A stretch of DNA of 64,000 bases from Agrobacterium cucumeris (GCF_030036535.1 NZ_CP080388.1:1364001-1428000), one strand, 5' to 3'. Shown: positions 7,674 through 17,076, counted from the stretch's first letter. The notes: generated by a model not told the origin, from the sequence alone. Made by a program: numbers and translations.

Positions 7674-9341
7674 TCAGCTGCTCTGGCGCTGGGTGCAGCC
7701 GCCGAAGACGTCCAGCGAGGGATCGTAGACGGAAGTGGAGACGTTCATCATGCCAAGGATGCTGTGGAAATAATTGTCGTGGGAGCGTCCACCCTCTGCA
7801 GCACTTTTCGCAAGGCAGGCCCGGTTAAGCCCCATGGACTTGGCGAAATCATCGTCGAACCAGACGAGAAACGGCACGTGGGTCTGCTGGTCAGGGGCAA
7901 GCAGGTAGGGTGCACCATGCAGGTAGACACCGTTCTCGCCAAGCGATTCGCCGTGGTCGGAGGCATAGATCATGCCGGTCGCCAGCCTATCGGAGCGTGC
8001 TTTCAGCTTGTCGATCACGGTCGAGAGGAAGTGGTCGGTGTAGAGAAGCGTGTTGTCATAGGAATTGACGATCTCGGCATCGCTGCAATTGCCAAGCTCG
8101 GCTGTGCGGCAATCCGGTGTGAATTTGCGGAATTCGTCGGTGTAGCGCAGATAATAGGTCGGCCCGTGGCTACCCATCTGGTGCAGCACGATGACGCTAT
8201 CCTTCGTGACGTTGTTGAGCCAGGCGTCGAGCTTGTCGAAGAAGATATCGTCGCGGCATTCTCCGCCGGTGCAGAAGCGGCTGTCATTGGTGGATGGCAG
8301 GTCGAAATAGGGGATACGGTCGGCGACGTTCTTGCTGCCGGTATTGTTGTCCAGCCATGTGGCGCTGACACCGGCGTGGACGAGGACGTCCATGACGTTT
8401 TCATTCGCGAGCGCCTTGCTATGGCTATATTGCGAACGCGGGAATTTCGAGAACATGCAGGGAATGGACATCGCCGTCGCGGTGCCGCAGCTGGTCGTGT
8501 TGGGGAAATAGATCACGTCGCGCTTGGCCAGTTCCGGATTGGTGTTGCGCCCATAGCCGTTCAGGGAAAAATTCGCGGCGCGAGCGGTTTCGCCCGCAAC
8601 GATGACGGTGATGCGCGGCTTATGGACACCTCCAGCGGCGGGAAGAACCTTCGCATCCCTGCCGATTGGGCTGACCTGTATTTCGGCTTCCTGACCGGCC
8701 TGCGTGAAATAATGGACGGCGGACATCATCGGCGACAACGGGTTGACGCTTTTGACGATATCCTTGTGCTGCCGGATGGCAGTCGTGAATGTCTTTGAAT
8801 TCGCAAAGCTGATGATGCCGACGATGCCGAGGCACACCAGGATGCTGATGGTGTTCCACAAAAGCTTGTCGAGGATTGGTCGATGCCGGATGCGGATGGC
8901 GGCAATGACGATGGACGGCACCAGTCCATAAATCGCCATGTGCCAGACAAAGCCGGGGGTAATCAGATTGCCCGCTTCCGCCTGCGTGGTTTCCATGGCG
9001 TTGCGGATCATGTCGCTGTCGATGACAACGCCGTAGCGGTCCATGAACCAGGAGGCGGCAGCCGCTGCGAATATGACGAAGACCAGAAACGGCTTGATGA
9101 GATATTTGGCGGAAAAAATGGTGATGAGGGCGCCGAAAAGCGCCGCCATGGCGACATAAAGCGCAACGATGGCAACCGGATAAGCGGAAAGATAGGTGTG
9201 AACCTTCGACCAGAATGTCTGGTTCATGAAAAACAGCAGATAGGCCGCCGTCAGCAGGCTGAGCGGCACGCTGCCGATTTCCGGACGATACGATTCAACG
9301 CCTGTCGCTTTCGCGGTAAAAAGAGCCAATGCCAGGTCCAC
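7674..9341 (-). CDS. eptA: Phosphoethanolamine transferase, EptA/PmrC type
   Basis: A 555-residue inner-membrane enzyme that moves phosphoethanolamine from phosphatidylethanolamine to lipid A or another envelope glycolipid. About five membrane helices occupy the first 190 residues; the periplasmic sulfatase-fold domain follows. The nucleophile threonine is in TSCGTATAMSIPCMFS (about residue 287), and the metal ligands are visible in VAGETARAANFSLNGYGRNT, in YASDHGESLGENGVYLHG, and in the HVPFLVWF stretch. Several cysteines of the kind that form disulfides in EptA are present. The start is a GTG at 9341, chosen because it precedes the first helix. It leads the likely operon with the two-component pair, so it may be induced when that pair is active. 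Confidence 0.9.
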   Translation of the reverse strand: MDLALALFTAKATGVESYRPEIGSVPLSLLTAAYLLFFMNQTFWSKVHTYLSAYPVAIVALYVAMAALFGALITIFSAKYLIKPFLVFVIFAAAAASWFMDRYGVVIDSDMIRNAMETTQAEAGNLITPGFVWHMAIYGLVPSIVIAAIRIRHRPILDKLLWNTISILVCLGIVGIISFANSKTFTTAIRQHKDIVKSVNPLSPMMSAVHYFTQAGQEAEIQVSPIGRDAKVLPAAGGVHKPRITVIVAGETARAANFSLNGYGRNTNPELAKRDVIYFPNTTSCGTATAMSIPCMFSKFPRSQYSHSKALANENVMDVLVHAGVSATWLDNNTGSKNVADRIPYFDLPSTNDSRFCTGGECRDDIFFDKLDAWLNNVTKDSVIVLHQMGSHGPTYYLRYTDEFRKFTPDCRTAELGNCSDAEIVNSYDNTLLYTDHFLSTVIDKLKARSDRLATGMIYASDHGESLGENGVYLHGAPYLLAPDQQTHVPFLVWFDDDFAKSMGLNRACLAKSAAEGGRSHDNYFHSILGMMNVSTSVYDPSLDVFGGCTQRQSS

Positions 9342-9524
9342 CAGATTTCAAATGTGCCAGCGGTGGCGGAAAACGAGCAAAACGCCCCGTTCACGCCGCC
9401 GCATGGGCCGATGGATGGCGGATGCGTTATTTAGCTGACATCAACCTGAAAGCTCTGTCATGAAAGTGTCATATCAAGGCGTGGGTGCTTTCAGATCGAT
9501 GGCTGGGCCTTGGCGTTGCGTCAC

Positions 9525-9788
9525 CTAGCTCAGTCCGATTATCCCCGTTGCGGTGGTGCGGGTTGCAAATACGCGTGTTGCCCGGACCGGCAAAAGGCTG
9601 CCTGCGGAAAGGTTCTGGAAAGTGACGGTCGTTCCGGAAAGCAGGGTGAGGCAAAGCTGCCCGCCATTGCCGACATAAATGGCACGCGTGGGCGAAGGAA
9701 GCGGATTAGTATCGTCGGGCACGATGTCGAAACCGTGGGATGCCGGTGATTCCAGGCCGGCGGTGTAGTGTTCGTAAGTCTCAGCCAT
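9525..9788 (-). CDS. Small protein of the GTA head-spike base family (RCAP_rcc01079-like)
   Basis: An 87-residue protein. The pattern of HGFDIVPDDTNPLPSPTRAI, YVGNGG.LCLTLLSG..VTFQNL.AGSLLPVRATRVFAT.TTA.GIIGL matches the short family whose Rhodobacter capsulatus member is the gene transfer agent head-spike base protein. In that family the protein forms a small beta-rich piece attached to the capsid. The ATG at 9788 has GGGAGA 6 bases upstream; the in-frame extension lacks a ribosome binding site. No other capsid, tail or spike-fibre gene is adjacent, so here it is an orphan. It may be a domesticated phage or GTA remnant, or may act with a particle encoded elsewhere. The family assignment is from memory of the sequence pattern. 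Confidence 0.7.
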   Translation of the reverse strand: MAETYEHYTAGLESPASHGFDIVPDDTNPLPSPTRAIYVGNGGQLCLTLLSGTTVTFQNLSAGSLLPVRATRVFATRTTATGIIGLS

Positions 9789-10040
9789 TGCTGTCTCCCG
9801 TAAATCAAAATCTGCCGTGATTATGCGGCGGATCTGGGCAGCGGGGATAAGTGGGCACGATATATCTGCGGCGGGTTTTTCGTCCCGCACGCGGTTTTCC
9901 CGAGAGACGGGTATTTTCCCTGCAATCTCCGGCGTTTGGCTTTACCGGCCTTGTCGCCATTCCCGTCGGGCAATCCGACGTGGCGGATTTTGCGTTCACA
10001 TCAGGGAGTACGCCGCTGCCAGAGGTGAGTGCTTTCTGCC

Positions 10041-10955
10041 TTAGCTGCGTGTGTGGAGAATGAAGGCTCTCACTGCCGGAGAAGCTTCCGTTTTTCGATG
10101 GGCGATGGCGAGATCAGAGGTGGTGGAGCTTGCGGCAAGCGGCACATAACGTACGCCGGGCAACCTCAGGCAATCGAGTGAGCGTGGCACCAATGCCACG
10201 CCGAGACCAATGGCCACCATGCTGGCAATGGTGGTGTAGTCCCGGCCTTCCGGGCTGATCGCCGGCTGGAACCCGGCCTCGTTGCAGGCTTCTATCGTAT
10301 TGTAATGAAAGCCGACATCCGGCGGCTGTCGCGGGGTGATGAAGGTTTCCCCTGCAAGGTTCTTCAGGTCGACCTGCAGCGCAAAGGCCAGGGGATGATT
10401 TTCCGGCAGGGCCGCCATCAGCGGTTCGCGCAGAACCACCTGGGTGGCGACCCCTTCCGGAATGGGCGCCGGTGGGCGGATGAAGGCGAAATCCAGATTG
10501 CCGTCGGCGATCTTGGCCAGTTGCAGCCGCATCTCCATTTCGATGAGTTGCAGTTCCACATCGGGATGGGAAGCGCGGAAACTGGCGATGGACTTTATCA
10601 GCAGGCCGGAATAGGCGGCAGAGGCCACATAACCGATGGAGATGCGGCCGGTCTCACCGCGATCCACACGTTTGAGGGCCGCAAGCGTTGCCTCGGCATT
10701 GGCGAGGATTTTCCGGGCATCCTCGTAGAGCAGCTGGCCGGGCGTGGTCAGCTTTACCGACCGGCGTGTCCGGTCGAGCAGCGGCATGCCGACAATATCC
10801 TCAAGCGCCATGATCTGCTGGCTCAAACCCGGCTGGGCAATGCCGAGGCGGGCGGCGGCGCGCTCGAAATTGCGCTCATCCACCAGCGTGGTGAAATAGC
10901 GCAGGTGGCGCAGCTCGAATGTGTCCGCCCGGCTTGCCGGCTTCCTGCCCATCAT
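10041..10955 (-). CDS. LysR-family transcriptional regulator
   Basis: A 304-residue regulator. The N-terminal winged helix starts at FELRHLRYFTTLVDERNFER, with AAARLGIAQPGLSQQIMALE as the recognition segment, and the remaining residues form the two-lobed effector domain (IGYVASAAYSGLL, then FITPRQPPDVGFH). The overall pattern is close to the BenM/CatM-like group acting on aromatic or related pathways, but no effector can be assigned. It is divergent from the siderophore receptor gene with about 155 bases between the starts, so control of the fhu-like operon is possible but would be unusual for iron uptake, which in this group is usually Fur/Irr/RirA controlled. Two ATGs open the frame. Confidence 0.88.
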   Translation of the reverse strand: MMGRKPASRADTFELRHLRYFTTLVDERNFERAAARLGIAQPGLSQQIMALEDIVGMPLLDRTRRSVKLTTPGQLLYEDARKILANAEATLAALKRVDRGETGRISIGYVASAAYSGLLIKSIASFRASHPDVELQLIEMEMRLQLAKIADGNLDFAFIRPPAPIPEGVATQVVLREPLMAALPENHPLAFALQVDLKNLAGETFITPRQPPDVGFHYNTIEACNEAGFQPAISPEGRDYTTIASMVAIGLGVALVPRSLDCLRLPGVRYVPLAASSTTSDLAIAHRKTEASPAVRAFILHTRS

Positions 10956-10973
10956 TGCGGCCTTTCGCAGTAG

Positions 10974-10990
10974 ATTTGAATAATTCCAAG
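10974..10990. promoter_or_regulatory. Candidate iron-control (Irr/ICE-like) box
   Basis: ATTTGAATAATTCCAAG is an imperfect palindrome resembling the iron control element bound by Irr in rhizobia (TTTAGAA-N2-TTCTAAA type). It lies about 120 bases before the siderophore receptor start. The match is imperfect. Confidence 0.3.
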
Positions 10991-11110
10991 CTATTATCGA
11001 TCGTGTTTTTCATAATCAATAGTTCTGAAAAAAACCGGCCTAGCTTATTGGATCACAATCTACACCTTGCGTAATAAGATGACTTAAATTCTCCAGAAAA
11101 ATATCCGTTG

Positions 11111-13273
11111 ATGACGGTGCGGGCGATAAAGGGTTTTGGCGTGCAGGGAAAAACCAAACACATTTCCATTCTGGCCGGCGGCTGCGCCGCCATTGCCTAT
11201 GTGGCGTTTTTATCCTCAGGCGCTGCCCTTGCTCAAGAAGCCGGGACGACAGTGCTCCAGACCATCACCGTGGAAGGCGCCAAAAAACAGGACCCCAAGG
11301 CTCCCGTGAAGGGTTATGTGGCGAAAACCAGCGCCAGTGCCACCAAGACCGGCCGATCCCTGATCGAGACGCCGCAATCGGTCTCCGTCATCACCCGGGA
11401 TCAGATGGATGCGCAGAATGTCCGCAATCTCAGCGAGGCGCTGAATTATGTGCCTGGTGTCGTCGCGCAGCCGTCAGGCTCCGATCCGCGCTTTGATGCG
11501 CCGCGAATTCGCGGCTTCGCCGGAAACCAGCTGCAGTTCCTCAATGGTCTCCGGCTGATGCGCACGGCCGGTGCACCCTCCTACGAAGTCTATGGCCTGG
11601 AGCGGGTGGAGGTCATTCGCGGGCCGGCCTCGGTGCTTTATGGTCAGGGTAATCCCGGTGGACTCATCAATCTCGTCAGCAAGCGGCCGACCTTCGAGCG
11701 TTTCGGTGAAGTAGGCGCGCAGATCGGCAGCTTCGATTATTACCAGTCGATGTTCGATATTGGTGGTCCGGTGGCGGATAGCGACAGCTTCGCCTATCGC
11801 CTGACCGGTCTTGCCCGCAATGCCCATGCCCAGACCGACAATCTGCAGAACGATCGTTATTTCATTGCGCCGGCTCTCACATGGCAGCCGGACGAGGATA
11901 CGAAGCTGACGGTTCTTGCGTCCTATCAGCACGATAATCCAAGTTCACCTTCCGGCCTGCCGCCGGCGCTGACGTATTCGCGGCCTGGCAACATGCTGGA
12001 CCGCAGTTTTTATGTCGGCGATCCGTCCTTTGATACGTCGAACCGTAAATTCACCAATATCGGCTATGAATTCGAGCATCGTTTCGACGATACTTTCACC
12101 TTCCGGCAAAATGCACGTTATTCCAATTTCGACTGGTCCTACCGGGCGCTCGGCATGTCTTCGACCAGCGGCGGCATGATCGGCAATCTCATCCGCCGGA
12201 ATGCGACATTGCAGGACGAGCTGCTGAATACCTTCAATATCGATAACAGCCTGCAGGCGGATTTTTCAACCGGGCCGGTGGATCACACCCTGCTTGTCGG
12301 GCTGGATTATCGTTATTTCGATAACAACGTCAAAACCGAATTCTGGGCCGCGACGCCGCTCAATCCCGTCAACCCGGTCTATGGCGGGCCGATCAGCCTG
12401 ACCTCGCGCACGCTTTATGCCGATGTGAAGACGGATATCTCGCAGATCGGCCTTTATGCCCAGGACGAGATGGCGATTGAGAACTGGCGCATCACTGCTG
12501 GCCTTCGGCAGGACTGGGCGAGTACCGGCGGCACGACCTTCAACGGCACGACCTATCGTGCACTCGACAAGGACGACCACAAGCTCACCGGTCGCGTCGG
12601 CGTCAGCTATCTCTTCGATGGCGGCATCGCACCCTATGTCAGCTATGCCACATCCTTCGAGCCGGTGCCGCAGCCGGCTGTCGGTGATGCGCCGAAGCCG
12701 ACCACCGGCGAGCAATGGGAAGCCGGCATCAAATACCAGCCCGAAGGTTTCGACGGTTTCTTCTCCGCGGCGATCTATGATCTGAAGCAGAAGAATGTGA
12801 CGACGACGGTGGGCGGCGTGACGCAGCAGATGGACGAGGCGCACGTGAAAGGCCTCGAACTTGAAGGCGCTGCAAGCATTGCCGACGGGCTCGATCTGCG
12901 TGCGGCCTATACCTACATGGACAGCGAAGTCGCCGGCCGCGTTAACAACGGCAGGGAACTGGACAATGCACCGCAGCATGCCGCGAGCCTGTGGCTCGAC
13001 TACACATTTGCGGAGGATACGGCGCTTGAAGGCTTCGGGATCGGCGGCGGCGTCCGTTATGTCGGAAAGCGTTATGGCGATGCCGCCAATACCTTCGAAA
13101 TGAAGGGTCTCGCTTTGCTCGATCTCGGCGTGCATTACGAGAAGAACGGCTATCGCGCTTCGCTCCTCGTGCAAAACTTGACTGATAAAGAATATATTTC
13201 TAGTTGCTCCACTTTCGGATGCTATTACGGTGACGGAAGAACGGTTATGGGCAAGCTGACCTATCGTTGGTGA
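11111..13273 (+). CDS. TonB-dependent siderophore receptor, FhuA-like
   Basis: An outer-membrane receptor of about 720 residues that imports an iron-siderophore complex using TonB energy. A signal peptide ends near ALAQEAG (about residue 42). The plug domain follows (SLIETPQSVSVITRDQM, then GLERVEVIRGPASVLYGQGNPGGLIN), and the beta-barrel runs to the C-terminal aromatic residue (TYRW). Cysteines near the end (SSCSTFGCYYGDGRTVMG) match the ferrichrome/hydroxamate receptor group. It is the first gene of an operon with binding protein, double permease and ATPase genes of FhuDBC type, which supports hydroxamate siderophore uptake; the exact siderophore cannot be read from sequence. The start is ATG at 11111, with an in-frame TTG just before it. 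Confidence 0.9.
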   Translation: MTVRAIKGFGVQGKTKHISILAGGCAAIAYVAFLSSGAALAQEAGTTVLQTITVEGAKKQDPKAPVKGYVAKTSASATKTGRSLIETPQSVSVITRDQMDAQNVRNLSEALNYVPGVVAQPSGSDPRFDAPRIRGFAGNQLQFLNGLRLMRTAGAPSYEVYGLERVEVIRGPASVLYGQGNPGGLINLVSKRPTFERFGEVGAQIGSFDYYQSMFDIGGPVADSDSFAYRLTGLARNAHAQTDNLQNDRYFIAPALTWQPDEDTKLTVLASYQHDNPSSPSGLPPALTYSRPGNMLDRSFYVGDPSFDTSNRKFTNIGYEFEHRFDDTFTFRQNARYSNFDWSYRALGMSSTSGGMIGNLIRRNATLQDELLNTFNIDNSLQADFSTGPVDHTLLVGLDYRYFDNNVKTEFWAATPLNPVNPVYGGPISLTSRTLYADVKTDISQIGLYAQDEMAIENWRITAGLRQDWASTGGTTFNGTTYRALDKDDHKLTGRVGVSYLFDGGIAPYVSYATSFEPVPQPAVGDAPKPTTGEQWEAGIKYQPEGFDGFFSAAIYDLKQKNVTTTVGGVTQQMDEAHVKGLELEGAASIADGLDLRAAYTYMDSEVAGRVNNGRELDNAPQHAASLWLDYTFAEDTALEGFGIGGGVRYVGKRYGDAANTFEMKGLALLDLGVHYEKNGYRASLLVQNLTDKEYISSCSTFGCYYGDGRTVMGKLTYRW

Positions 13274-13300
13274 AGCCATATCAAGTGAAGCAGCAGGGGC

Positions 13301-14203
13301 ATGACGCGCAAGGATCTATGGATGTCCCCCCTTTGGGGGCGGCGGGAATTTTTAGGCCTGCTCGCCGCTTCGGCTCTTGCAGGCAAGGCGCGGGCGGCGG
13401 TGACGCCCCGCATCGCCGCAATCGACTGGGCCATGCTCGAAACCTCCGTGGCGCTCGGCGTCATGCCGGTGGCAGCAACCGAGCTCATCCAGTTCAGGGT
13501 CGGTGCGGTCGAGCCGGAAATCCCTGAGAGCGTCGTTGATCTTGGTCTGCGCGGCGCACCGAATTTCGAGCTTCTGCAATTGACCCGGCCAGATCTCATT
13601 CTGATCTCGCCTTTTTACACGCGCTACACCGGCAGGCTTGAGGCGATTGCGCCGGTCTTCTCGCTGCCCTTTTACGTGAAGGGCGAGCCCCCTTTCGGAA
13701 AGGCGCTTGCGGCAGTGTCGGCTCTTGGCGAGAAGCTCGGCCGGGCTGATGAGGCGCGCAGGGTTTTGAGCGAAACGGACGCGGCGCTGCAAGCCATGCG
13801 CACCCGCCTTGCCGGTTTTTCCGCGCGGCCAACCTATGTGATCAATATTGGTGACGCCCGGCATTTTCGTGCGTTTGGTGCGGACAGCATGTTCGGGGAT
13901 GTGCTTGGTCGGCTGGGGCTCGCCAATGCCTGGGTGGATCGTTCGCAATTCACTTTCGCAGCGCCGGTGCCGCTGGAAAATCTTGCCGCGTCGCCGGAGG
14001 CGCGTATCGTCATCGTCTCCGATATTCCGGTGGAAGCCCGCGAGAGCCTGCGCAACAGCGCCATCTGGCGGGCCCTTCCGGCCGTGCGGGAAAACCGCGT
14101 GGTGACGCTCGGCAATATCGGTCCCTATGGCGGCATCACCGCCGGCATGCGTTTCGCGCGGCTTCTGACCGAGGCTTTGACGGCGCAGGGAGAAGCCCCG
14201 TGA
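13301..14203 (+). CDS. fhuD: Siderophore-binding periplasmic protein, FhuD-like
   Basis: A 300-residue periplasmic binding protein that delivers the iron-hydroxamate complex to the inner-membrane permease. The N-terminus has a twin-arginine style signal (RREFLGLLAASALAGKARA), as E. coli FhuD does. The fold is the type III binding protein with a single long helix linking lobes: RIAAIDWAMLETSVALGVMP, then LTRPDLILISPFY, and IGPYGGITAGMRFARLLTEAL at the end. The start may be ATG 13301 or ATG 13322; the latter has AAGGATC upstream and would place the Arg pair closer to the N-terminus. It begins 27 bases after the receptor and overlaps the permease gene by 4 bases. Confidence 0.85.
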   Translation: MTRKDLWMSPLWGRREFLGLLAASALAGKARAAVTPRIAAIDWAMLETSVALGVMPVAATELIQFRVGAVEPEIPESVVDLGLRGAPNFELLQLTRPDLILISPFYTRYTGRLEAIAPVFSLPFYVKGEPPFGKALAAVSALGEKLGRADEARRVLSETDAALQAMRTRLAGFSARPTYVINIGDARHFRAFGADSMFGDVLGRLGLANAWVDRSQFTFAAPVPLENLAASPEARIVIVSDIPVEARESLRNSAIWRALPAVRENRVVTLGNIGPYGGITAGMRFARLLTEALTAQGEAP

Positions 14204-16167
14204 CGGCGCGGCCTCTCCAGCTTTTCTGCGGGCTTCTGTTCGTGCTGGCCTGCGGGCTTTCGCTGCATGCCGGCCTGCAACGGCTAACTTTCAGTGCATG
14301 GCCCGGCCTGCCATTCGATGCCGCCAAGCTGTCGATGGATCAGGTGATTTTCGCCTTCAGCCTGATGCCGCGTGCAGCTGTCGCCATTCTGGCGGGTGCG
14401 ATGCTCGGCCTGTCCGGTGCGCTTCTCCAGCAATTGCTGCGCAATCCGATTGCCGACCCCTCGACGCTCGGCATTTCCGCCGGTGCGCAGCTGGCCATCG
14501 TCATCGCCACCCTGTTCTTTCCCTCGGCGCTGGATGGCAATCGTGCATTGGTGGCACTCACGGGCGCTGCCGCCGCCGCCGGCATTGTCTTCCTTCTCGG
14601 CTGGCGGCGGTCCTTCGAGCCGGTGACCATGGTGGTATCTGGGCTGCTGGTTGGCATTACTGCCGCCTCCGTTTCGGCGGCGCTGACGCTGGCGCAGGGC
14701 GAATATCTGATGTCGCTTGTCGTCTGGAACGGCGGCTCGCTCAGCCAGCAGGACTGGTCGAATGCCTTTTCCCTTGCCTTCCAGCTTCTCGCCGGCCTTG
14801 TGCTGACCGGTTTGCTGATAAGGCCATTGACGGTTCTCGGTCTTGGCGATGCCGGCGCGCGATCGCTCGGCGTATCGCTGTTTTCGATCAGGCTGGCGGT
14901 CGCGGCCGTTGCGGTCGCGCTTGCCGCCTTCGTTGCCGCTGCGGTCGGCCTCGTCAGTTTCATCGGCCTTGCCGCACCGGCGCTCACCCGGGCACTCGGC
15001 GTGCGGCGGTCATCCGCAGTGCTCATGGTTTCGCCACTGCTGGGCGGGCTGCTGCTCTGGTTCTGCGATGGTCTCGTTCAGCTTCTGGCGAGCACGACGG
15101 CCGAAGTTTTCCCCACGGGCGCGGTAACGGCGCTGATCGGCGGACCGCTGCTTCTGTGGCTGTTGCCGAAAATCCGGCCGACCGACGTCCATCGCAGCGA
15201 AGGCGGCGATGTTGCGGCAAGACGCCGGCTTGCGGCACTGCTGCCAGTGTTCGTCATCATGGCTGTGTTGATCTTTGCAGCGCTGGCCATTGGCAAAGGC
15301 CCGGATGGCTGGACGGTGCTGGGTGCCGGTGACCTGCAAAGCCTTCTGCCGTTCCGCTGGCCGCGGCTTGTGGCGGCCATCGCTGCCGGCGGTCTGCTGG
15401 CCATGGCGGGTGCGCTTCTTCAACGGCTGACCGGCAATCCCATGGCAAGCCCGGAGGTAATCGGCGTCAGCGGCGGCGCAGGCCTCGGTTTTGCCGCCGC
15501 CATCACGATTTTTCCGGCGGCAGGCCTCCTTGAATTGTTCGCGGGTGCCGGCATCGGCTCGGCGGCGGTCATGACCCTCGTGCTGTTCTTTGCGGTGCGC
15601 CGATATCTGGCGCCGGAAAAAATACTGCTTGCGGGTATTGCCGTCAGTTCGCTTTGCTCGGCGGTGCTTTCGGCCCTGCTTGCCATTGGCGACCAGCGCG
15701 CCTGGCAGATTCTTGCCTGGCTCAGCGGTTCGGGTTCGACGGCCACGCCCGCTTCGGCGATATTTCTTGCCGTACTTTCCGTCGTTCTGCTTTCGGGTGC
15801 CCTGTCGGTAACGCGCTGGCTGACAATTCTGCCGCTCGGCCGGGATGTGCCGCTTTCCCTCGGGCTGCCGCTCAGTCTCGCACGCATTGCCGTTATCGCG
15901 GTGGCCGGCATCGCCACCGGTGCGGCCTCGCTGCTTGTCGGTCCCTTGAGTTTCGTCGGGCTGATGGCGCCGCATATCGCGCTTCGCGCCGGCTTCACCA
16001 CGCCGCGCGACCATCTGTTGGCTTCATTCCTTTTCGGAGCGGTGTTGATGGCGCTTTCCGATCTCGGGGCGCGAACGGTCACCTTTCCCTATGAGCTGCC
16101 GCTTGGGCTTTTTGCGGCACTGGCCGGTGCGCCTTACCTGATCTGGCTTTCAGGCAGGCGCCAATGA
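14200..16167 (+). CDS. fhuB: Iron-hydroxamate ABC permease, fused double-length FhuB
   Basis: A 655-residue inner-membrane permease in which two BtuC-like halves are fused, as in E. coli FhuB (about 660). Each half has about ten membrane helices and its own set of signatures: in half one PRAAVAILAGAMLGLSGALL and VGLVSFIGLAAPALTRALG, in half two PRLVAAIAAGGLLAMAGALL, NPMASPEVIGVSGGAGLGFA and GPLSFVGLMAPHIALRAG. The fusion makes a pseudo-dimer that pairs with two FhuC ATPases. Translation starts at a GTG that overlaps the fhuD stop (GTGA), so the two are probably coupled. Confidence 0.92.
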   Translation: MTARPLQLFCGLLFVLACGLSLHAGLQRLTFSAWPGLPFDAAKLSMDQVIFAFSLMPRAAVAILAGAMLGLSGALLQQLLRNPIADPSTLGISAGAQLAIVIATLFFPSALDGNRALVALTGAAAAAGIVFLLGWRRSFEPVTMVVSGLLVGITAASVSAALTLAQGEYLMSLVVWNGGSLSQQDWSNAFSLAFQLLAGLVLTGLLIRPLTVLGLGDAGARSLGVSLFSIRLAVAAVAVALAAFVAAAVGLVSFIGLAAPALTRALGVRRSSAVLMVSPLLGGLLLWFCDGLVQLLASTTAEVFPTGAVTALIGGPLLLWLLPKIRPTDVHRSEGGDVAARRRLAALLPVFVIMAVLIFAALAIGKGPDGWTVLGAGDLQSLLPFRWPRLVAAIAAGGLLAMAGALLQRLTGNPMASPEVIGVSGGAGLGFAAAITIFPAAGLLELFAGAGIGSAAVMTLVLFFAVRRYLAPEKILLAGIAVSSLCSAVLSALLAIGDQRAWQILAWLSGSGSTATPASAIFLAVLSVVLLSGALSVTRWLTILPLGRDVPLSLGLPLSLARIAVIAVAGIATGAASLLVGPLSFVGLMAPHIALRAGFTTPRDHLLASFLFGAVLMALSDLGARTVTFPYELPLGLFAALAGAPYLIWLSGRRQ

Positions 16168-16197
16168 TGTGTCTGGGCATTTACGGAGATAAGAACC

Positions 16198-17007
16198 ATG
16201 GGTGAGGCAGCGCTTGCCGCCGGCTACGACGATACCCCGCTTTTTTCGCTGGAAGGCGTGACGATGGAGGTGCCCGGCCGAACATTGCTGCAGCCGCTGA
16301 CGGCAAGTTTTGCGACCGGCAAGACAATCGGCCTGATCGGCCATAATGGTTCGGGAAAATCGACGCTGCTCAAGATTCTGGCGCGGATCCAGGAGCCAAC
16401 GGCTGGTAAAGTGTCGTTTGAGGGAAAGACGCTGGGCGACTGGGGCAACCGGGAGTTTGCGCGAAAACTCGCCTATCTGCCGCAATATACGCCGGCCGCC
16501 TCCGGCATGCTCGCCAAGGAGCTGGTGGCGCTCGGTCGTTATCCCTGGCATGGCGCGCTCGGCCAGTTCACCAGGGCGGATCAGGAGAAGGTGGATGAGG
16601 CCATCGAGTTGACGGACACCGTGGCCTTTCGCGACCGGCTTGTGGACACGCTTTCCGGTGGCGAGCGCCAGCGCGTATGGCTTGCCATGCTGGTGGCCCA
16701 GAATGCCGAAAGCCTGCTGCTGGACGAACCGATATCGGCGCTTGATCTCGCACATCAGATCGAAGTGTTGTCGCTGGTGCAGAGACTGTCGCGCGAAAAG
16801 GGTCTCGGCGTCATCGTGGTGCTGCACGATGTCAACATGGCGGCACGCTTTTGCGACGAGATCGTCGCCCTGCATTCCGGCAATCTGATTGAAAGAGGAA
16901 CCCCGCAGGAGATCATGACGCCAGAGGCGCTGGAGCGGATTTATGGAGTGCGCATGGATGTCATGATGCATGCCGCCACCGGCTTGCCGGTCGCGCTGCC
17001 GCTTTGA
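16198..17007 (+). CDS. fhuC: Iron-hydroxamate ABC transporter ATPase, FhuC
   Basis: A 269-residue cytoplasmic ATPase. Walker A GHNGSGKST is at about 48-56, Q-loop QYTPAASGMLAKELVALGRYPW near 95-115, signature LSGGERQRVWLA near 151, Walker B LLLDEPISALDL near 174, and the H-loop VVLHDVNMAARFCDE near 207. These are all intact, and the GRYPWHG segment is typical of the iron-siderophore/heme/B12 group. The ATG at 16198 follows GGAG by 9 bases. It is the last gene of the operon; a long inverted repeat lies 70 bases downstream. Confidence 0.93.
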   Translation: MGEAALAAGYDDTPLFSLEGVTMEVPGRTLLQPLTASFATGKTIGLIGHNGSGKSTLLKILARIQEPTAGKVSFEGKTLGDWGNREFARKLAYLPQYTPAASGMLAKELVALGRYPWHGALGQFTRADQEKVDEAIELTDTVAFRDRLVDTLSGGERQRVWLAMLVAQNAESLLLDEPISALDLAHQIEVLSLVQRLSREKGLGVIVVLHDVNMAARFCDEIVALHSGNLIERGTPQEIMTPEALERIYGVRMDVMMHAATGLPVALPL

Positions 17008-17076
17008 GCTTGTTGCAGCAAAACAACGCCTGAAAGCGCTTGTTGTTGACAGTCATTTTCAACGTATTTTCCGCCC

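Noticed and set aside
7764..8798. A 344-residue plus-strand frame across the eptA-like gene
   Set aside because: Antisense to the phosphoethanolamine transferase, which has its catalytic motifs and position in an operon.
9805..10063. Small frames between the spike-base gene and the LysR gene
   Set aside because: None has a ribosome binding site or family resemblance; likely non-coding spacer.
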